From positions 6,472 through 15,428 of the forward strand of contig DKFQ01000087.1 of NCBI GenBank assembly GCA_002452425.1: a DNA stretch of 8,957 nt, read 5' to 3'. A model generated the notes under the pieces. That model saw nothing but the letters and a program-made list of their open reading frames with translations. It ran no database searches and was not told the DNA's origin. This document shows positions 1-6,210 of the stretch, one piece after another; the first letter of the stretch is position 1, and every line of letters starts with the position of its first letter. A program made the translations under genes and the position numbers. This DNA is from Sulfurimonas sp. UBA6792. Its GTDB lineage: Bacteria > Campylobacterota > Campylobacteria > Campylobacterales > Sulfurimonadaceae.

Positions 1-2
1 GA

Positions 3-716
3 GATTTTGTATCAACAAGCCGCTACACGACGCTCGTGGTGCAAAGACGCTACCTTAAAGGCGCACCAAGCGATGTTTTGATAGGAGAAGTACCAGAAAA
101 TCTTTTTGCGCTTGAAAACGGTATGAAGTTTAAGCTCAACCTCCTCTCTAACCAAAACAGCCTCTACTTTGCTGACATGAAAAACGGCAGAGCGTTTGTA
201 AGAGAAAACGCACGTGACAAAAGAGTGCTAAACCTCTTTAGTTACACCTGCGCTTTTAGCGTTGCGGCAAAGCTAGGCGGTGCGCTAAGCGTGCTAAACA
301 TGGACATGAGCAAAGGTGCGCTCTCAGTGGGACGTGCAAATCACCACCTAAACGGCATCGACACAAAAGGGGTAAGTTTCCTGCCGCATAACATCCTAAA
401 ATCTTTCTCACGCATCAGAAAAGATGCCCCTTACGACCTTATCATCATCGACCCGCCTACCCTGCAAAAAGGAAGCTTTGAAGCAACAAAAGATTATGAG
501 AAAATCATCAAACGGCTTCATGAGATGAGCAGTGAGGGTTCTATGGTTTTAGCATGCCTCAACGCTCCGGAACTTGAGAGTGACTTTCTCATCCGCCTCT
601 TTGGCGAACTCGCTCCGGAGTTTACCTTTGTAAAACGGCTTGAAAACGTACAAGAGTTTGCAAGCCAAGAGGAAGAGCGAAGCTTGAAAAATCTTGTGTT
701 TATTCGCAGTAAGTAG
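3..716 (+). CDS. Class I SAM-dependent methyltransferase, RlmI-like (5' partial)
   Basis: The frame is open from position 3 to the TAG at 714-716 (237 residues visible), so the gene enters from outside the window. The GTG codons at 36 and 39 lie in a family-conserved stretch (LVVQRRYLKGAPS) and are probably internal codons, not starts. Visible motifs: the SAM-binding loop VLNLFSYTCAF (nt 225-257), the ribose-binding strand LNMDMSKGAL (nt 294-323), and the catalytic-type IIIDPPTLQKGSF (nt 441-479). This DPP-x-x-Q pattern with an N-terminal QNSLYFADMKNGR segment fits the RlmI/YccW-like methyltransferases, which mostly modify RNA bases; the substrate of this member is unknown. The protein is cytoplasmic. 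It is convergent with the DJ-1-family gene and overlaps it by 17 bp (700-716). Base composition looks clearly richer in G+C than the glycan genes, consistent with a core-genome flank. The methyltransferase call is firm, the RNA target is inferred. Confidence 0.85.
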   Translation, partial: DFVSTSRYTTLVVQRRYLKGAPSDVLIGEVPENLFALENGMKFKLNLLSNQNSLYFADMKNGRAFVRENARDKRVLNLFSYTCAFSVAAKLGGALSVLNMDMSKGALSVGRANHHLNGIDTKGVSFLPHNILKSFSRIRKDAPYDLIIIDPPTLQKGSFEATKDYEKIIKRLHEMSSEGSMVLACLNAPELESDFLIRLFGELAPEFTFVKRLENVQEFASQEEERSLKNLVFIRSK

Positions 717-1257
717 CCAAAAGAGCAGATTTTACCTCTAAGTATTTTTCCTCTCCACAGAGTTTTTTCACGATTTCAAGCCCAAAACAGATGGCAGTTG
801 CAGGTCCGCGGGAAGTAAGTACATTGCCGTCTTCCACAACCATCTTGCTCTCATGAAAGCCATCTTCTCGTATCTGCTGTTCAATGGTGGGGTAACATGT
901 GTAGTTGTGCTTAAGCACACCGGCACTCTGAAGTGCGAGCGGTGCGGCACAAATCGCTCCTATGAACTTTCCTTTTTTGTCCATCTCTTTGAGCATTCTT
1001 TGCACATTGGCATCATCACGCAAAGCCAGCGTTCCATCCCAACCACCGGGTAAAACCACCATATCAAGAGCCTCTGTAGCCACAGCGGTAATCTCCACTT
1101 CAGCCATCATAACCACACCGTGCGCTCCCTTGATGGAGAGATTTTGTCCTAGTGAAGCAGTGATAACCTCAATGCCGCCACGGCGTAAAACATCTATGAT
1201 AGAGACTGCCTCTATCTCCTCAAACCCATCCGCCAACGGTACTAAAACTCTAATCAT
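700..1257 (-). CDS. DJ-1/YajL/PfpI-family protein (DJ-1 superfamily)
   Basis: A 185-residue single-domain protein of the usual DJ-1/YajL length. The start MIRVLVPLADGFEEIEA carries the conserved acidic residue (E16, matching Glu18 of human DJ-1). The nucleophile elbow GAICAAP places the reactive cysteine at C103 (Cys106 in DJ-1). LPGGWDG (69-75) and TSRGPATAICFGLEIV further support the family. Members are cytoplasmic and have been linked to oxidative-stress protection, glyoxal/methylglyoxal handling and chaperone-like roles; which one applies here cannot be read from sequence. The ATG start is supported by an AAGGAG ribosome binding site 6 nt upstream. The gene lies 52 bp downstream of the wbpM-like gene on the same strand, so read-through from the glycan operon is possible, but a candidate promoter sits in that gap. 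Its 3' end overlaps the convergent methyltransferase by 17 bp. It has no evident role in glycan synthesis and probably marks the operon boundary. Confidence 0.9.
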   Translation of the reverse strand: MIRVLVPLADGFEEIEAVSIIDVLRRGGIEVITASLGQNLSIKGAHGVVMMAEVEITAVATEALDMVVLPGGWDGTLALRDDANVQRMLKEMDKKGKFIGAICAAPLALQSAGVLKHNYTCYPTIEQQIREDGFHESKMVVEDGNVLTSRGPATAICFGLEIVKKLCGEEKYLEVKSALLATYCE

Positions 1258-1263
1258 TTGTCA

Positions 1264-1269
1264 CTCCTT
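1264..1269 (-). promoter_or_regulatory. Ribosome binding site of the DJ-1-family gene
   Basis: The minus strand reads AAGGAG followed by a 6-nt spacer (TGACAA) and the ATG at 1257-1255. It is one of the two best Shine-Dalgarno sequences in the window and fixes the start codon. Confidence 0.75.
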
Positions 1270-1299
1270 CATAAAATTTATTATGTCCAACTTACGTAA

Positions 1300-1308
1300 A
1301 TTGTATCA
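1300..1308 (-). promoter_or_regulatory. Candidate extended -10 promoter of the DJ-1-family gene
   Basis: On the minus strand TGATACAAT is an extended -10 (TG, one base, then TACAAT, one mismatch from TATAAT), just after the stop codon of the wbpM-like gene. Initiation about 7 nt downstream would give a leader of roughly 35-40 nt that includes the AAGGAG site. No convincing -35 element is visible, as is common with extended -10 promoters. An 8-bp palindrome, TTACGTAA (1292-1299), abuts the -10 and would fall near the transcription start. It may be chance. Seen in sequence; function inferred. Confidence 0.35.
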
Positions 1309-1309
1309 C

Positions 1310-3088
1310 TTACACCCTATAATTTACTTGATGATTAAACTCAGGAACTATCTCTTTAAGTTTTTCTAGTTTCTTTTTTGTGCTAATCAACTCAGATATA
1401 TCATGATTTAGCTTCGTTATATCATACGCTGTTCTTCCTGCAACAGTGATAGACTCATACTCTGTTTTTGCGTCGCTATCATCTATGAGAAGCTCTTCAT
1501 AGAGTTTTTCACCGGGGCGAAGTCCGCTAAACTCTATGGCTATATCATCCCGCCCACTAAGTTCTATCATCTTTTTAGCGAGGTCTGCTATCTTGATAGG
1601 TTCTCCCATATCAAGGATAAATATCTCTCCCCCTTTGCCGATGGAAGCTGCTTGAAGTACGAGTTCGCATGCTTCTGGTATAAGCATAAAGTAGCGTGTA
1701 ATGTCAGGATGCGTAACGGTAATGGGACCACCCTGCTCTATTTGAGATTTGAATTTTGGAATCACACTGCCGCTGCTTCCAAGGACGTTTCCAAATCGTA
1801 CAGCAACTATCTCTGTCTCATTTACTTTGCCACTATCCAAAGAGAGCACATTTTCTGAAGAAACTACGTTTTGGGCATACAACTCGCAAATTCGCTTTGT
1901 TGTCCCCATGACGTTTGTAGGTCTTACCGCTTTGTCGGTTGAGATAAGTACAAACTTTTTAACACCGTGCTCTATGGCGCAATCTATTGTATTTTTAGTT
2001 CCTACGACATTGTTCATGATAGCTTCGGCAATATTATCTTCTACAAGCGGTACATGTTTATAGGCAGCGGCATGGATAACTATCTCTGGTTTATGTATCT
2101 CAAAAGTTTTATCTAAAAGTTCTTTATTTACTACTGACTGCATCACAAGAGTCGGTTTAAAACCAGAGAGCTCTTCGGCAATAGCATAGAGATTGAACTC
2201 ACTGTGGTCAAGCAAAATCAACTCTTTTGCTCCAAAGGCGACACATTGTCTGGCTATCTCACTTCCTATACTTCCACCAGCGCCTGTAATTAGCACTTTT
2301 TTTCCATTTATAAAGTTTTTAATAACTGCCGTATCCAAATCTTTTGGATGCCGTGCAAGCAAATCTTCTACACTTATATCTTTTAACTGAGCAGAAAACT
2401 CTTTACTTTTTAGTATCTCATCAAAAGAGGGAAGAACCTTTATGGCTTTAAAATATGCACTAAGTCTCTCATATATCTCCCTCACTCTTTCTTTAGATGC
2501 TGAGGGCATGGCGATTACCAACAAATCTAATTTGCCATTTTTGGATATGCGCTCTTTTAGTTCTTCCTTTGAGACTATTCTAATCCCGTCTATGGATCTT
2601 TTTTGAAGTATGGCATCGTCATCCACAAAGTATTTTACTTTGTACTCACTGTTAGCAAACTCCTCTTCAAGTTTTATACCAGCTTTTCCTGCACCGTATA
2701 TAACTGCCGATCTTGTTTTTGTTGTTGTGTTTTTGTTGATAAAGTAGTAGTAAACATACATCAAAAAGTTTATACTAAATAGATATGAAAAAAGTTCACT
2801 TGCCAGAAGCGAGAAGCGTACTTTTGCATAGAAGAAAGGCGTATAAACTAAAAATGCAGCTATATACACAACACTTTTTAGTAAAAATGTTCTTTGAGTG
2901 GCTTTTGACCAGCTTAAACTATAATCTTTAAAGATGAGTAAAGAGGCAAATATTCGCACCACAATTACTCCTGCGACCACTTGCCACTCTATTGGTTGAT
3001 GAAATATAAAAAAAGTCCACCAAAAAGTTAAAACTGTAAGAAAGATAATTACTAAAAAATTTAAGATTCTTTTGTCTATATAAAACAT
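1310..3088 (-). CDS. wbpM: Membrane UDP-GlcNAc 4,6-dehydratase (WbpM/PglF/FlaA1 type)
   Basis: This enzyme would convert UDP-GlcNAc to UDP-2-acetamido-2,6-dideoxy-4-keto-D-glucose (configuration-retaining) at the inner membrane. Residue numbers are from the ATG at 3088 (592 residues, near PglF's ~590 and shorter than WbpM's ~665). About four N-terminal membrane helices (roughly 8-115) are followed by a first Rossmann motif GAGKAG (132-137), a linker with VLPSFDEIL and SVEDLLARHP, and the catalytic SDR domain with GAGGSIG (269-275). The active-site segment ISTDKAVRPTNVMGTTK carries S383 and M394-x3-K398: the usual YxxxK tyrosine is methionine, as is typical of this dehydratase family. RFGNVLGSSGSVIP and LRPGEKLYEELL follow. 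A TTG at 3100 would add four residues, but the ATG at 3088 has a GGA 7 nt upstream and is preferred. It is last in the glycan operon, 72 bp after wbpL, as wbpM is at the end of Pseudomonas O-antigen loci. A pgl-type role in protein glycosylation is less likely because pglC/pglD/pglE-like genes are not adjacent. Confidence 0.92.
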   Translation of the reverse strand: MFYIDKRILNFLVIIFLTVLTFWWTFFIFHQPIEWQVVAGVIVVRIFASLLIFKDYSLSWSKATQRTFLLKSVVYIAAFLVYTPFFYAKVRFSLLASELFSYLFSINFLMYVYYYFINKNTTTKTRSAVIYGAGKAGIKLEEEFANSEYKVKYFVDDDAILQKRSIDGIRIVSKEELKERISKNGKLDLLVIAMPSASKERVREIYERLSAYFKAIKVLPSFDEILKSKEFSAQLKDISVEDLLARHPKDLDTAVIKNFINGKKVLITGAGGSIGSEIARQCVAFGAKELILLDHSEFNLYAIAEELSGFKPTLVMQSVVNKELLDKTFEIHKPEIVIHAAAYKHVPLVEDNIAEAIMNNVVGTKNTIDCAIEHGVKKFVLISTDKAVRPTNVMGTTKRICELYAQNVVSSENVLSLDSGKVNETEIVAVRFGNVLGSSGSVIPKFKSQIEQGGPITVTHPDITRYFMLIPEACELVLQAASIGKGGEIFILDMGEPIKIADLAKKMIELSGRDDIAIEFSGLRPGEKLYEELLIDDSDAKTEYESITVAGRTAYDITKLNHDISELISTKKKLEKLKEIVPEFNHQVNYRV

Positions 3089-3103
3089 TTTTTCATCCAA
3101 TTT

Positions 3104-3157
3104 CTATGCATTTACATTTTTCCTCATATTTTTTATCATTTTACCAACTTTTCTCAT
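3104..3157 (-). other. Possible 17-codon leader ORF in the wbpL-wbpM gap
   Basis: An ATG at 3157-3155, three nt after the wbpL stop, opens a 17-codon frame (MRKVGKMIKNMRKNVNA) that ends with TAG at 3106-3104. Seven of the 17 residues are lysine or arginine and none is acidic. It is in the same frame as both the wbpL gene before it and the wbpM gene after it. No strong Shine-Dalgarno is visible. It may be chance in A-rich spacer DNA, a translational-coupling leader, or the remnant of an N-terminal extension of wbpM closed by the TAG. Confidence 0.12.
3138..3146 (-). promoter_or_regulatory. Candidate internal extended -10 upstream of wbpM-like gene
   Basis: The 72-bp spacer (3089-3160) is the longest gap in the glycan operon. 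On the minus strand it contains TGGTAAAAT, an extended -10 (TG, one base, TAAAAT), about 50 nt before the ATG at 3088. No clear -35 is visible. An internal promoter would let the last gene be expressed separately from the variable upstream genes. A-rich spacers give such matches easily, so this is weak. Confidence 0.2.
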
Positions 3158-3160
3158 CTC

Positions 3161-4123
3161 TTACTCAAATTTTTTCTTCTTATCTACAAACTTCATAGCA
3201 CCGCAAAGCAATAGTAAGCTAAGCATAAAACTTACAGCAATATTTGGTATAAAATAGACTAGTAAAAATATCACTACATTTAGCCCAAGTGCATAAAGCG
3301 TAACTTTACTATGGCTCCATCCAGCTTGAGTAAGTCTTTGATAGGCGTGTTTTCTGTGTGCAAGACTAAGTTTTTCACCATTTAGTTTTCTATGCACCAG
3401 CGTCAATGTAGCATCAAACCAAAATAACCCATAAAGCGTTATCCAAATCCACAGGTTCGTTGGTTCTATATTTGCATAGTAGATAGTGATGATGGCTATG
3501 GTATATCCCAAAAGCGTACTCCCCACATCCCCCATAAATATCTTTGCTTTATGCCAGTTCCAGTACAAAAAACCTAAAACAGACACTCCAAGCACCGCAA
3601 AATGTGCTCCGCCAAAAATAACAAGCCCAGCTACGCTTAAAAATATAAATTTCATAGCCAGATAACCATCTATGCCATCAATGAAATTTGTGAGATTTAT
3701 ATACCAAAGAATCAAAAGCATCGCAAAAGCAGAGGTGATAAGAGGAATTGATATATCGAACAAACCAAAGGTAAGAGCATCAAGTCCGCCTATGATATAA
3801 AGCCCAGCAGCCCCCACTAGTGTAAACACTATCATTCTAGTCTTTGGCTTAAGCTCTACTAGATCATCTACTAGTCCAACTACAGCTATCACTGCACCAA
3901 TAATGAGTGCAAAAAAGAGTGTAGAATCTATCTGTTCGTTTAGATACAGATAAATAAGCCCCACAAACCAAGTAACTGCGACCGCTATCCCACCACCATG
4001 AGGAGTTGGTACCGTATGGCTACTTCGTTCATTCACAGTAGCAACAAGTGATTTTTTTATAGCATACTCTTTTATGAAGTATGTAAGGGCAAAAGATATT
4101 AAAAATAAAATAATATAAATCAA
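3161..4123 (-). CDS. wbpL: Polyprenyl-phosphate sugar-1-phosphate transferase (WbpL/WecA/MraY family)
   Basis: This integral membrane enzyme starts repeat-unit synthesis by moving a sugar-1-phosphate from a UDP-sugar to undecaprenyl phosphate on the cytoplasmic face. The 320 residues form about ten hydrophobic helices. Family motifs in order: PHGGGIAVA (41-49), the Mg-binding GLVDDLVELKPKTR (83-96, D86/D87), NLTNFIDGIDG (143-153), KIFMGDVGS (194-202, D199), and the cytoplasmic loop LAHRKHAYQRL (254-264, H256/H259), which influences sugar choice in this family. The DDLVE form and NFIDGIDG fit WbpL/WecA better than MraY. The likely donor, inferred from the neighbouring SDR and dehydratase, is UDP-D-QuiNAc or UDP-D-FucNAc. 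The start is TTG at 4123-4121, supported by GAGGAG 7 nt upstream. It overlaps the stop of the upstream SDR gene as TTGA. The hydrophilic tail ends KKKKFE. Confidence 0.9.
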   Translation of the reverse strand: MIYIILFLISFALTYFIKEYAIKKSLVATVNERSSHTVPTPHGGGIAVAVTWFVGLIYLYLNEQIDSTLFFALIIGAVIAVVGLVDDLVELKPKTRMIVFTLVGAAGLYIIGGLDALTFGLFDISIPLITSAFAMLLILWYINLTNFIDGIDGYLAMKFIFLSVAGLVIFGGAHFAVLGVSVLGFLYWNWHKAKIFMGDVGSTLLGYTIAIITIYYANIEPTNLWIWITLYGLFWFDATLTLVHRKLNGEKLSLAHRKHAYQRLTQAGWSHSKVTLYALGLNVVIFLLVYFIPNIAVSFMLSLLLLCGAMKFVDKKKKFE

Positions 4124-4995
4124 ATATTTTCTCCTCTTATCATCAACCTGATACCATCTTCTACACTATACGGATTTGATAAATTCAACTTTTGTTTTGT
4201 AGCAGTATTGTCAACTTCCAAGCTTCCATACAGCCTTTTGTGAAACGATGGCTTAAGCAACTTTAGTAAACTTTCAAAAAACGGTATTTTTACAAGATAT
4301 ATCTTTTTATCAAGGCTTTTAGCTATTAACTCTATCAACTTTGAAGTGCTAAGAGGTTCATCATCACTTGCTAGAAATACATTGCCCTTAGTCATTCCAA
4401 ACTTGATTTGGAATCCAATCACCTCATCTACCAAATGACAAAGATTGCCTACATAAACCATACTTCGTCTATTTTTAATCCTACCAAAAGGCAATAGTGG
4501 GACTTTTTTTACTAAATTTACAAAATTTTTTATATTTGCTTTTACCCCATATCCATAAACAATAGGAGTTCTTATAATACTTACTTTAAAAGTCTCATCT
4601 TCTAGCTTTTGCAGTTCTAGCTCTGCTCTTAATTTACTTTTACCATATTCATCTTCAGGCACGCATGTGCTATTTTCAGTGTACTTGGCAGTAGTTTCTT
4701 CCCCATATACTTTAACCGTGCTCATAAAAACAAACTGCCCAGCACCTGAATTTTTTGCTTTTTTTGCCAACTCTAAAGTCTGAGTGACATTTACTCTCTC
4801 ATACTCCTCAGCGCTCGCTCCACCCATTTGATGCACTAATGCTGCGAGATGAAAAACTGCATCTACATCACTACAATCCAAACTATTTATATCATCATTT
4901 AAAAAACTAAACTTTTGGATGTCGTACTTATCTTTGTATTTGTTTATGAAGTAGCTTCCTACGAAACCGTTTGAGCCAGTAAGTAAAAGTTTCAT
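4120..4995 (-). CDS. NAD(P)-dependent SDR, probable UDP-4-keto-6-deoxy-HexNAc C4 reductase (WbpV/WbjF-like)
   Basis: An extended SDR of 291 residues. Seen: Rossmann GSNGFVG (7-13), HLAALVHQMGG (49-59), the strand FVFMSTVKVYGEE (88-100, S92), active-site Y117-GKS-K121, then RTPIVYGYGVKAN and a substrate segment LPFGRIKNRRSMVYVGNL (168-185). The KV-x-GE signature after the serine and the LPFG..KNRRS segment are typical of WbpV/WbjF/WreQ-like enzymes, which reduce the WbpM product at C4 to UDP-D-QuiNAc or UDP-D-FucNAc. Its place directly before wbpL and wbpM supports that role. UDP-GlcNAc/GalNAc 4-epimerase is the main alternative, since the fold is shared. It overlaps the upstream glycosyltransferase as ATGA (4992-4995) and wbpL as TTGA (4120-4123). 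Odd feature: residues about 193-204 (IGFQIKFGMTKG) are encoded by a palindromic repeat-like element at 4391-4417, at a place where I would expect a shorter variable linker. Confidence 0.82.
   Translation of the reverse strand: MKLLLTGSNGFVGSYFINKYKDKYDIQKFSFLNDDINSLDCSDVDAVFHLAALVHQMGGASAEEYERVNVTQTLELAKKAKNSGAGQFVFMSTVKVYGEETTAKYTENSTCVPEDEYGKSKLRAELELQKLEDETFKVSIIRTPIVYGYGVKANIKNFVNLVKKVPLLPFGRIKNRRSMVYVGNLCHLVDEVIGFQIKFGMTKGNVFLASDDEPLSTSKLIELIAKSLDKKIYLVKIPFFESLLKLLKPSFHKRLYGSLEVDNTATKQKLNLSNPYSVEDGIRLMIRGENI
4131..4136 (-). promoter_or_regulatory. Strong ribosome binding site selecting a TTG start (wbpL-like gene)
   Basis: On the minus strand GAGGAG is followed by a 7-nt spacer (AAAATAT) and TTG at 4123-4121. 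No ATG in frame is available near the N-terminal helix, so this site decides the TTG start. It lies inside the last codons of the upstream SDR gene. Confidence 0.7.
4391..4417. repeat. Palindromic dispersed-repeat-like element inside a coding gene
   Basis: A perfect 8-bp inverted repeat, ATTCCAAA (4394-4401) and TTTGGAAT (4407-4414), with a 5-nt loop CTTGA. With its flanks it reads GTC-ATTCC...GGAAT-CCA on the plus strand. This resembles small palindromic elements dispersed in many bacterial genomes, which begin GTCATTCC, have a central CTTGAT-like loop and end GGAATCCA. It lies in frame in the WbpV/WbjF-like SDR gene, encoding GFQIKFGMT on the minus strand without a frameshift or stop. Only one copy is in this window, so dispersal in this genome cannot be shown from here. 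Confidence 0.6.
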
Positions 4996-6209
4996 GCTCT
5001 CTTCTTTTGTAGTAAATGCAACAAATTACCGATTATGTTGTTTTTATCAAACAGAGTATTGGTTAAAGTTTCACAATTTTTAGTAAATCGTTGCTTTTCT
5101 ATTTCGCTTAATTCTACTGCATTTGCAAAAATCTTCTGAATATTTTCTATATCATCTGGTTTTGCACAAAAGCCCAAATTGTACTCCTTTATTAGCTCTG
5201 CGGCTTCACCATTTACTATAGCTAGTATAGGTTTTCCTGATGCTATGTATGTTTGAGTTTTGGCAGGAACTGTTAGAGAAAAAATTGGCTCATTTGTTAG
5301 TGAAACTATCAAAAAATCACTAGCTTGTAAATAGCGGTATATTTCATCTCTTGGTTTTCTTCCCCAAAATATAATATTTTTAAATCCATTTTTTTGGACA
5401 AGTTCTTTTAAATAATCCAAATAAGAGCCATCCCCAATAATATTTAATTGAGCATTTTTCAAATAGTTTTCTTCAAGGTTTCCAAATGCTTTTATGATAT
5501 TTTCTAGGTTTTGTACCTTTCCAATATTTCCAGCAAAAGTAAAGTGAATCTTTTTATCTTTACTAAACTCAAATGGTTCTAAATTTTTATCTAAAGCATC
5601 CGCCCAATTAGGAGCATAGAGCATCTCTTTTGTGTCTTTTAAAAATGGTGTTATTTTTTGCTCAAACCCTTTTGCGGATATAGCGAAACTAGATGTATGC
5701 TTGTAAACATATCGAACAAAACCATTTAAAAAAAACTCCAACACTTTACTTTTTTTAAAACCATAGGCATACACGCTGTCTGGCCAAATATCTTGCACCC
5801 AAAGAGTTACAGGCTTGTTATAGAACTGCTTTAAAACTACGGCAGGCACCATTCCACTCAATGCCCCAACATCAAAACCAAAAATATAATCATATTTTTT
5901 ACCAATTTTTAGACTTACTAGGCTTCCCAAAAACATAAAAGTAAAATATTTTAAAAGCTTTTTAAATAAGCTTGTTTTGTATCCCGTCACAGCCTTTACT
6001 CTGTATATGGTTATCCCATTCCAAAGCTCTTTTGAGTACCAACTATTATGGTGTTTTTCAAAGATTTCACCATGAGGATAAGTTGGATTTTGTGTTAGAA
6101 CATCTACATCATAACCTCTGTTTTTCCACTCTAACGCAACTTCATTGATTTTAAACTCTTCGGGGTAAAAATACTCAGTAACTATTAAAATTTTTTTTCT
6201 AACAACCAT
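4992..6209 (-). CDS. GT4-type glycosyltransferase, WbuB/WbjE-like (probable aminodideoxyhexose transferase)
   Basis: A cytoplasmic GT-B fold enzyme of 405 residues from the ATG at 6209. The N-terminal domain has KKILIVTEYFYPEEFKINE (5-23), TQNPTYPHGEIF (39-50) and WVQDIWPDSVYAYG (137-150); the C-terminal domain has FTFAGNIGKVQNLENII (223-239), IIGDGSY (257-263) and SLTNEPIFSLTVPAKTQTY (303-321), then ASGKPILAIVNGE. In the usual E-x7-E donor motif the second Glu position appears to be Pro, which I recall as usual for the WbuB group. WbuB transfers L-FucNAc in Escherichia coli O26, so with the L-sugar genes next door this one probably adds the L-6-deoxy-HexNAc to the lipid-linked first sugar. 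Start is ambiguous: in-frame ATGs also exist at 6248, 6230 and 6221, which would overlap the upstream gene by up to 38 bp. I chose 6209 because the family begins just before KILIV and the ATG lies 1 nt after the upstream TAA. The gene is visibly AT-rich. Confidence 0.85.
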   Translation of the reverse strand: MVVRKKILIVTEYFYPEEFKINEVALEWKNRGYDVDVLTQNPTYPHGEIFEKHHNSWYSKELWNGITIYRVKAVTGYKTSLFKKLLKYFTFMFLGSLVSLKIGKKYDYIFGFDVGALSGMVPAVVLKQFYNKPVTLWVQDIWPDSVYAYGFKKSKVLEFFLNGFVRYVYKHTSSFAISAKGFEQKITPFLKDTKEMLYAPNWADALDKNLEPFEFSKDKKIHFTFAGNIGKVQNLENIIKAFGNLEENYLKNAQLNIIGDGSYLDYLKELVQKNGFKNIIFWGRKPRDEIYRYLQASDFLIVSLTNEPIFSLTVPAKTQTYIASGKPILAIVNGEAAELIKEYNLGFCAKPDDIENIQKIFANAVELSEIEKQRFTKNCETLTNTLFDKNNIIGNLLHLLQKKRA

Positions 6210-6210
6210 T

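Noticed and set aside
36..716. GTG at 36 as the start of the methyltransferase
   Set aside because: The frame stays open upstream to the window edge and VVQRRYLKGAP is an internal family segment, so the gene is truncated by the window rather than starting here.
962..1369. 135-codon plus-strand frame opposite the DJ-1-family gene
   Set aside because: It is antisense to a protein with clear family motifs, has low-complexity Ser/Thr/Ile content, and no ribosome binding site. It is a shadow frame.
1749..2063. 104-codon plus-strand frame inside the wbpM-like gene
   Set aside because: Antisense to the conserved catalytic domain (RFGNVLGSSG and MxxxK region), with no motif of its own.
1310..3088. 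Assignment of the operon to N-linked protein glycosylation (pgl) because of the PglF-like dehydratase
   Set aside because: No PglB-, PglC-, PglD- or PglE-like gene is in the window. The adjacent WbpL-type transferase and L-sugar genes fit an O-antigen or capsule locus better.
3851..3877. Short direct repeat of CTACTAG within the wbpL-like gene
   Set aside because: It encodes the conserved DDLVE motif region of the transferase and is explained by codon coincidence; no array or element.
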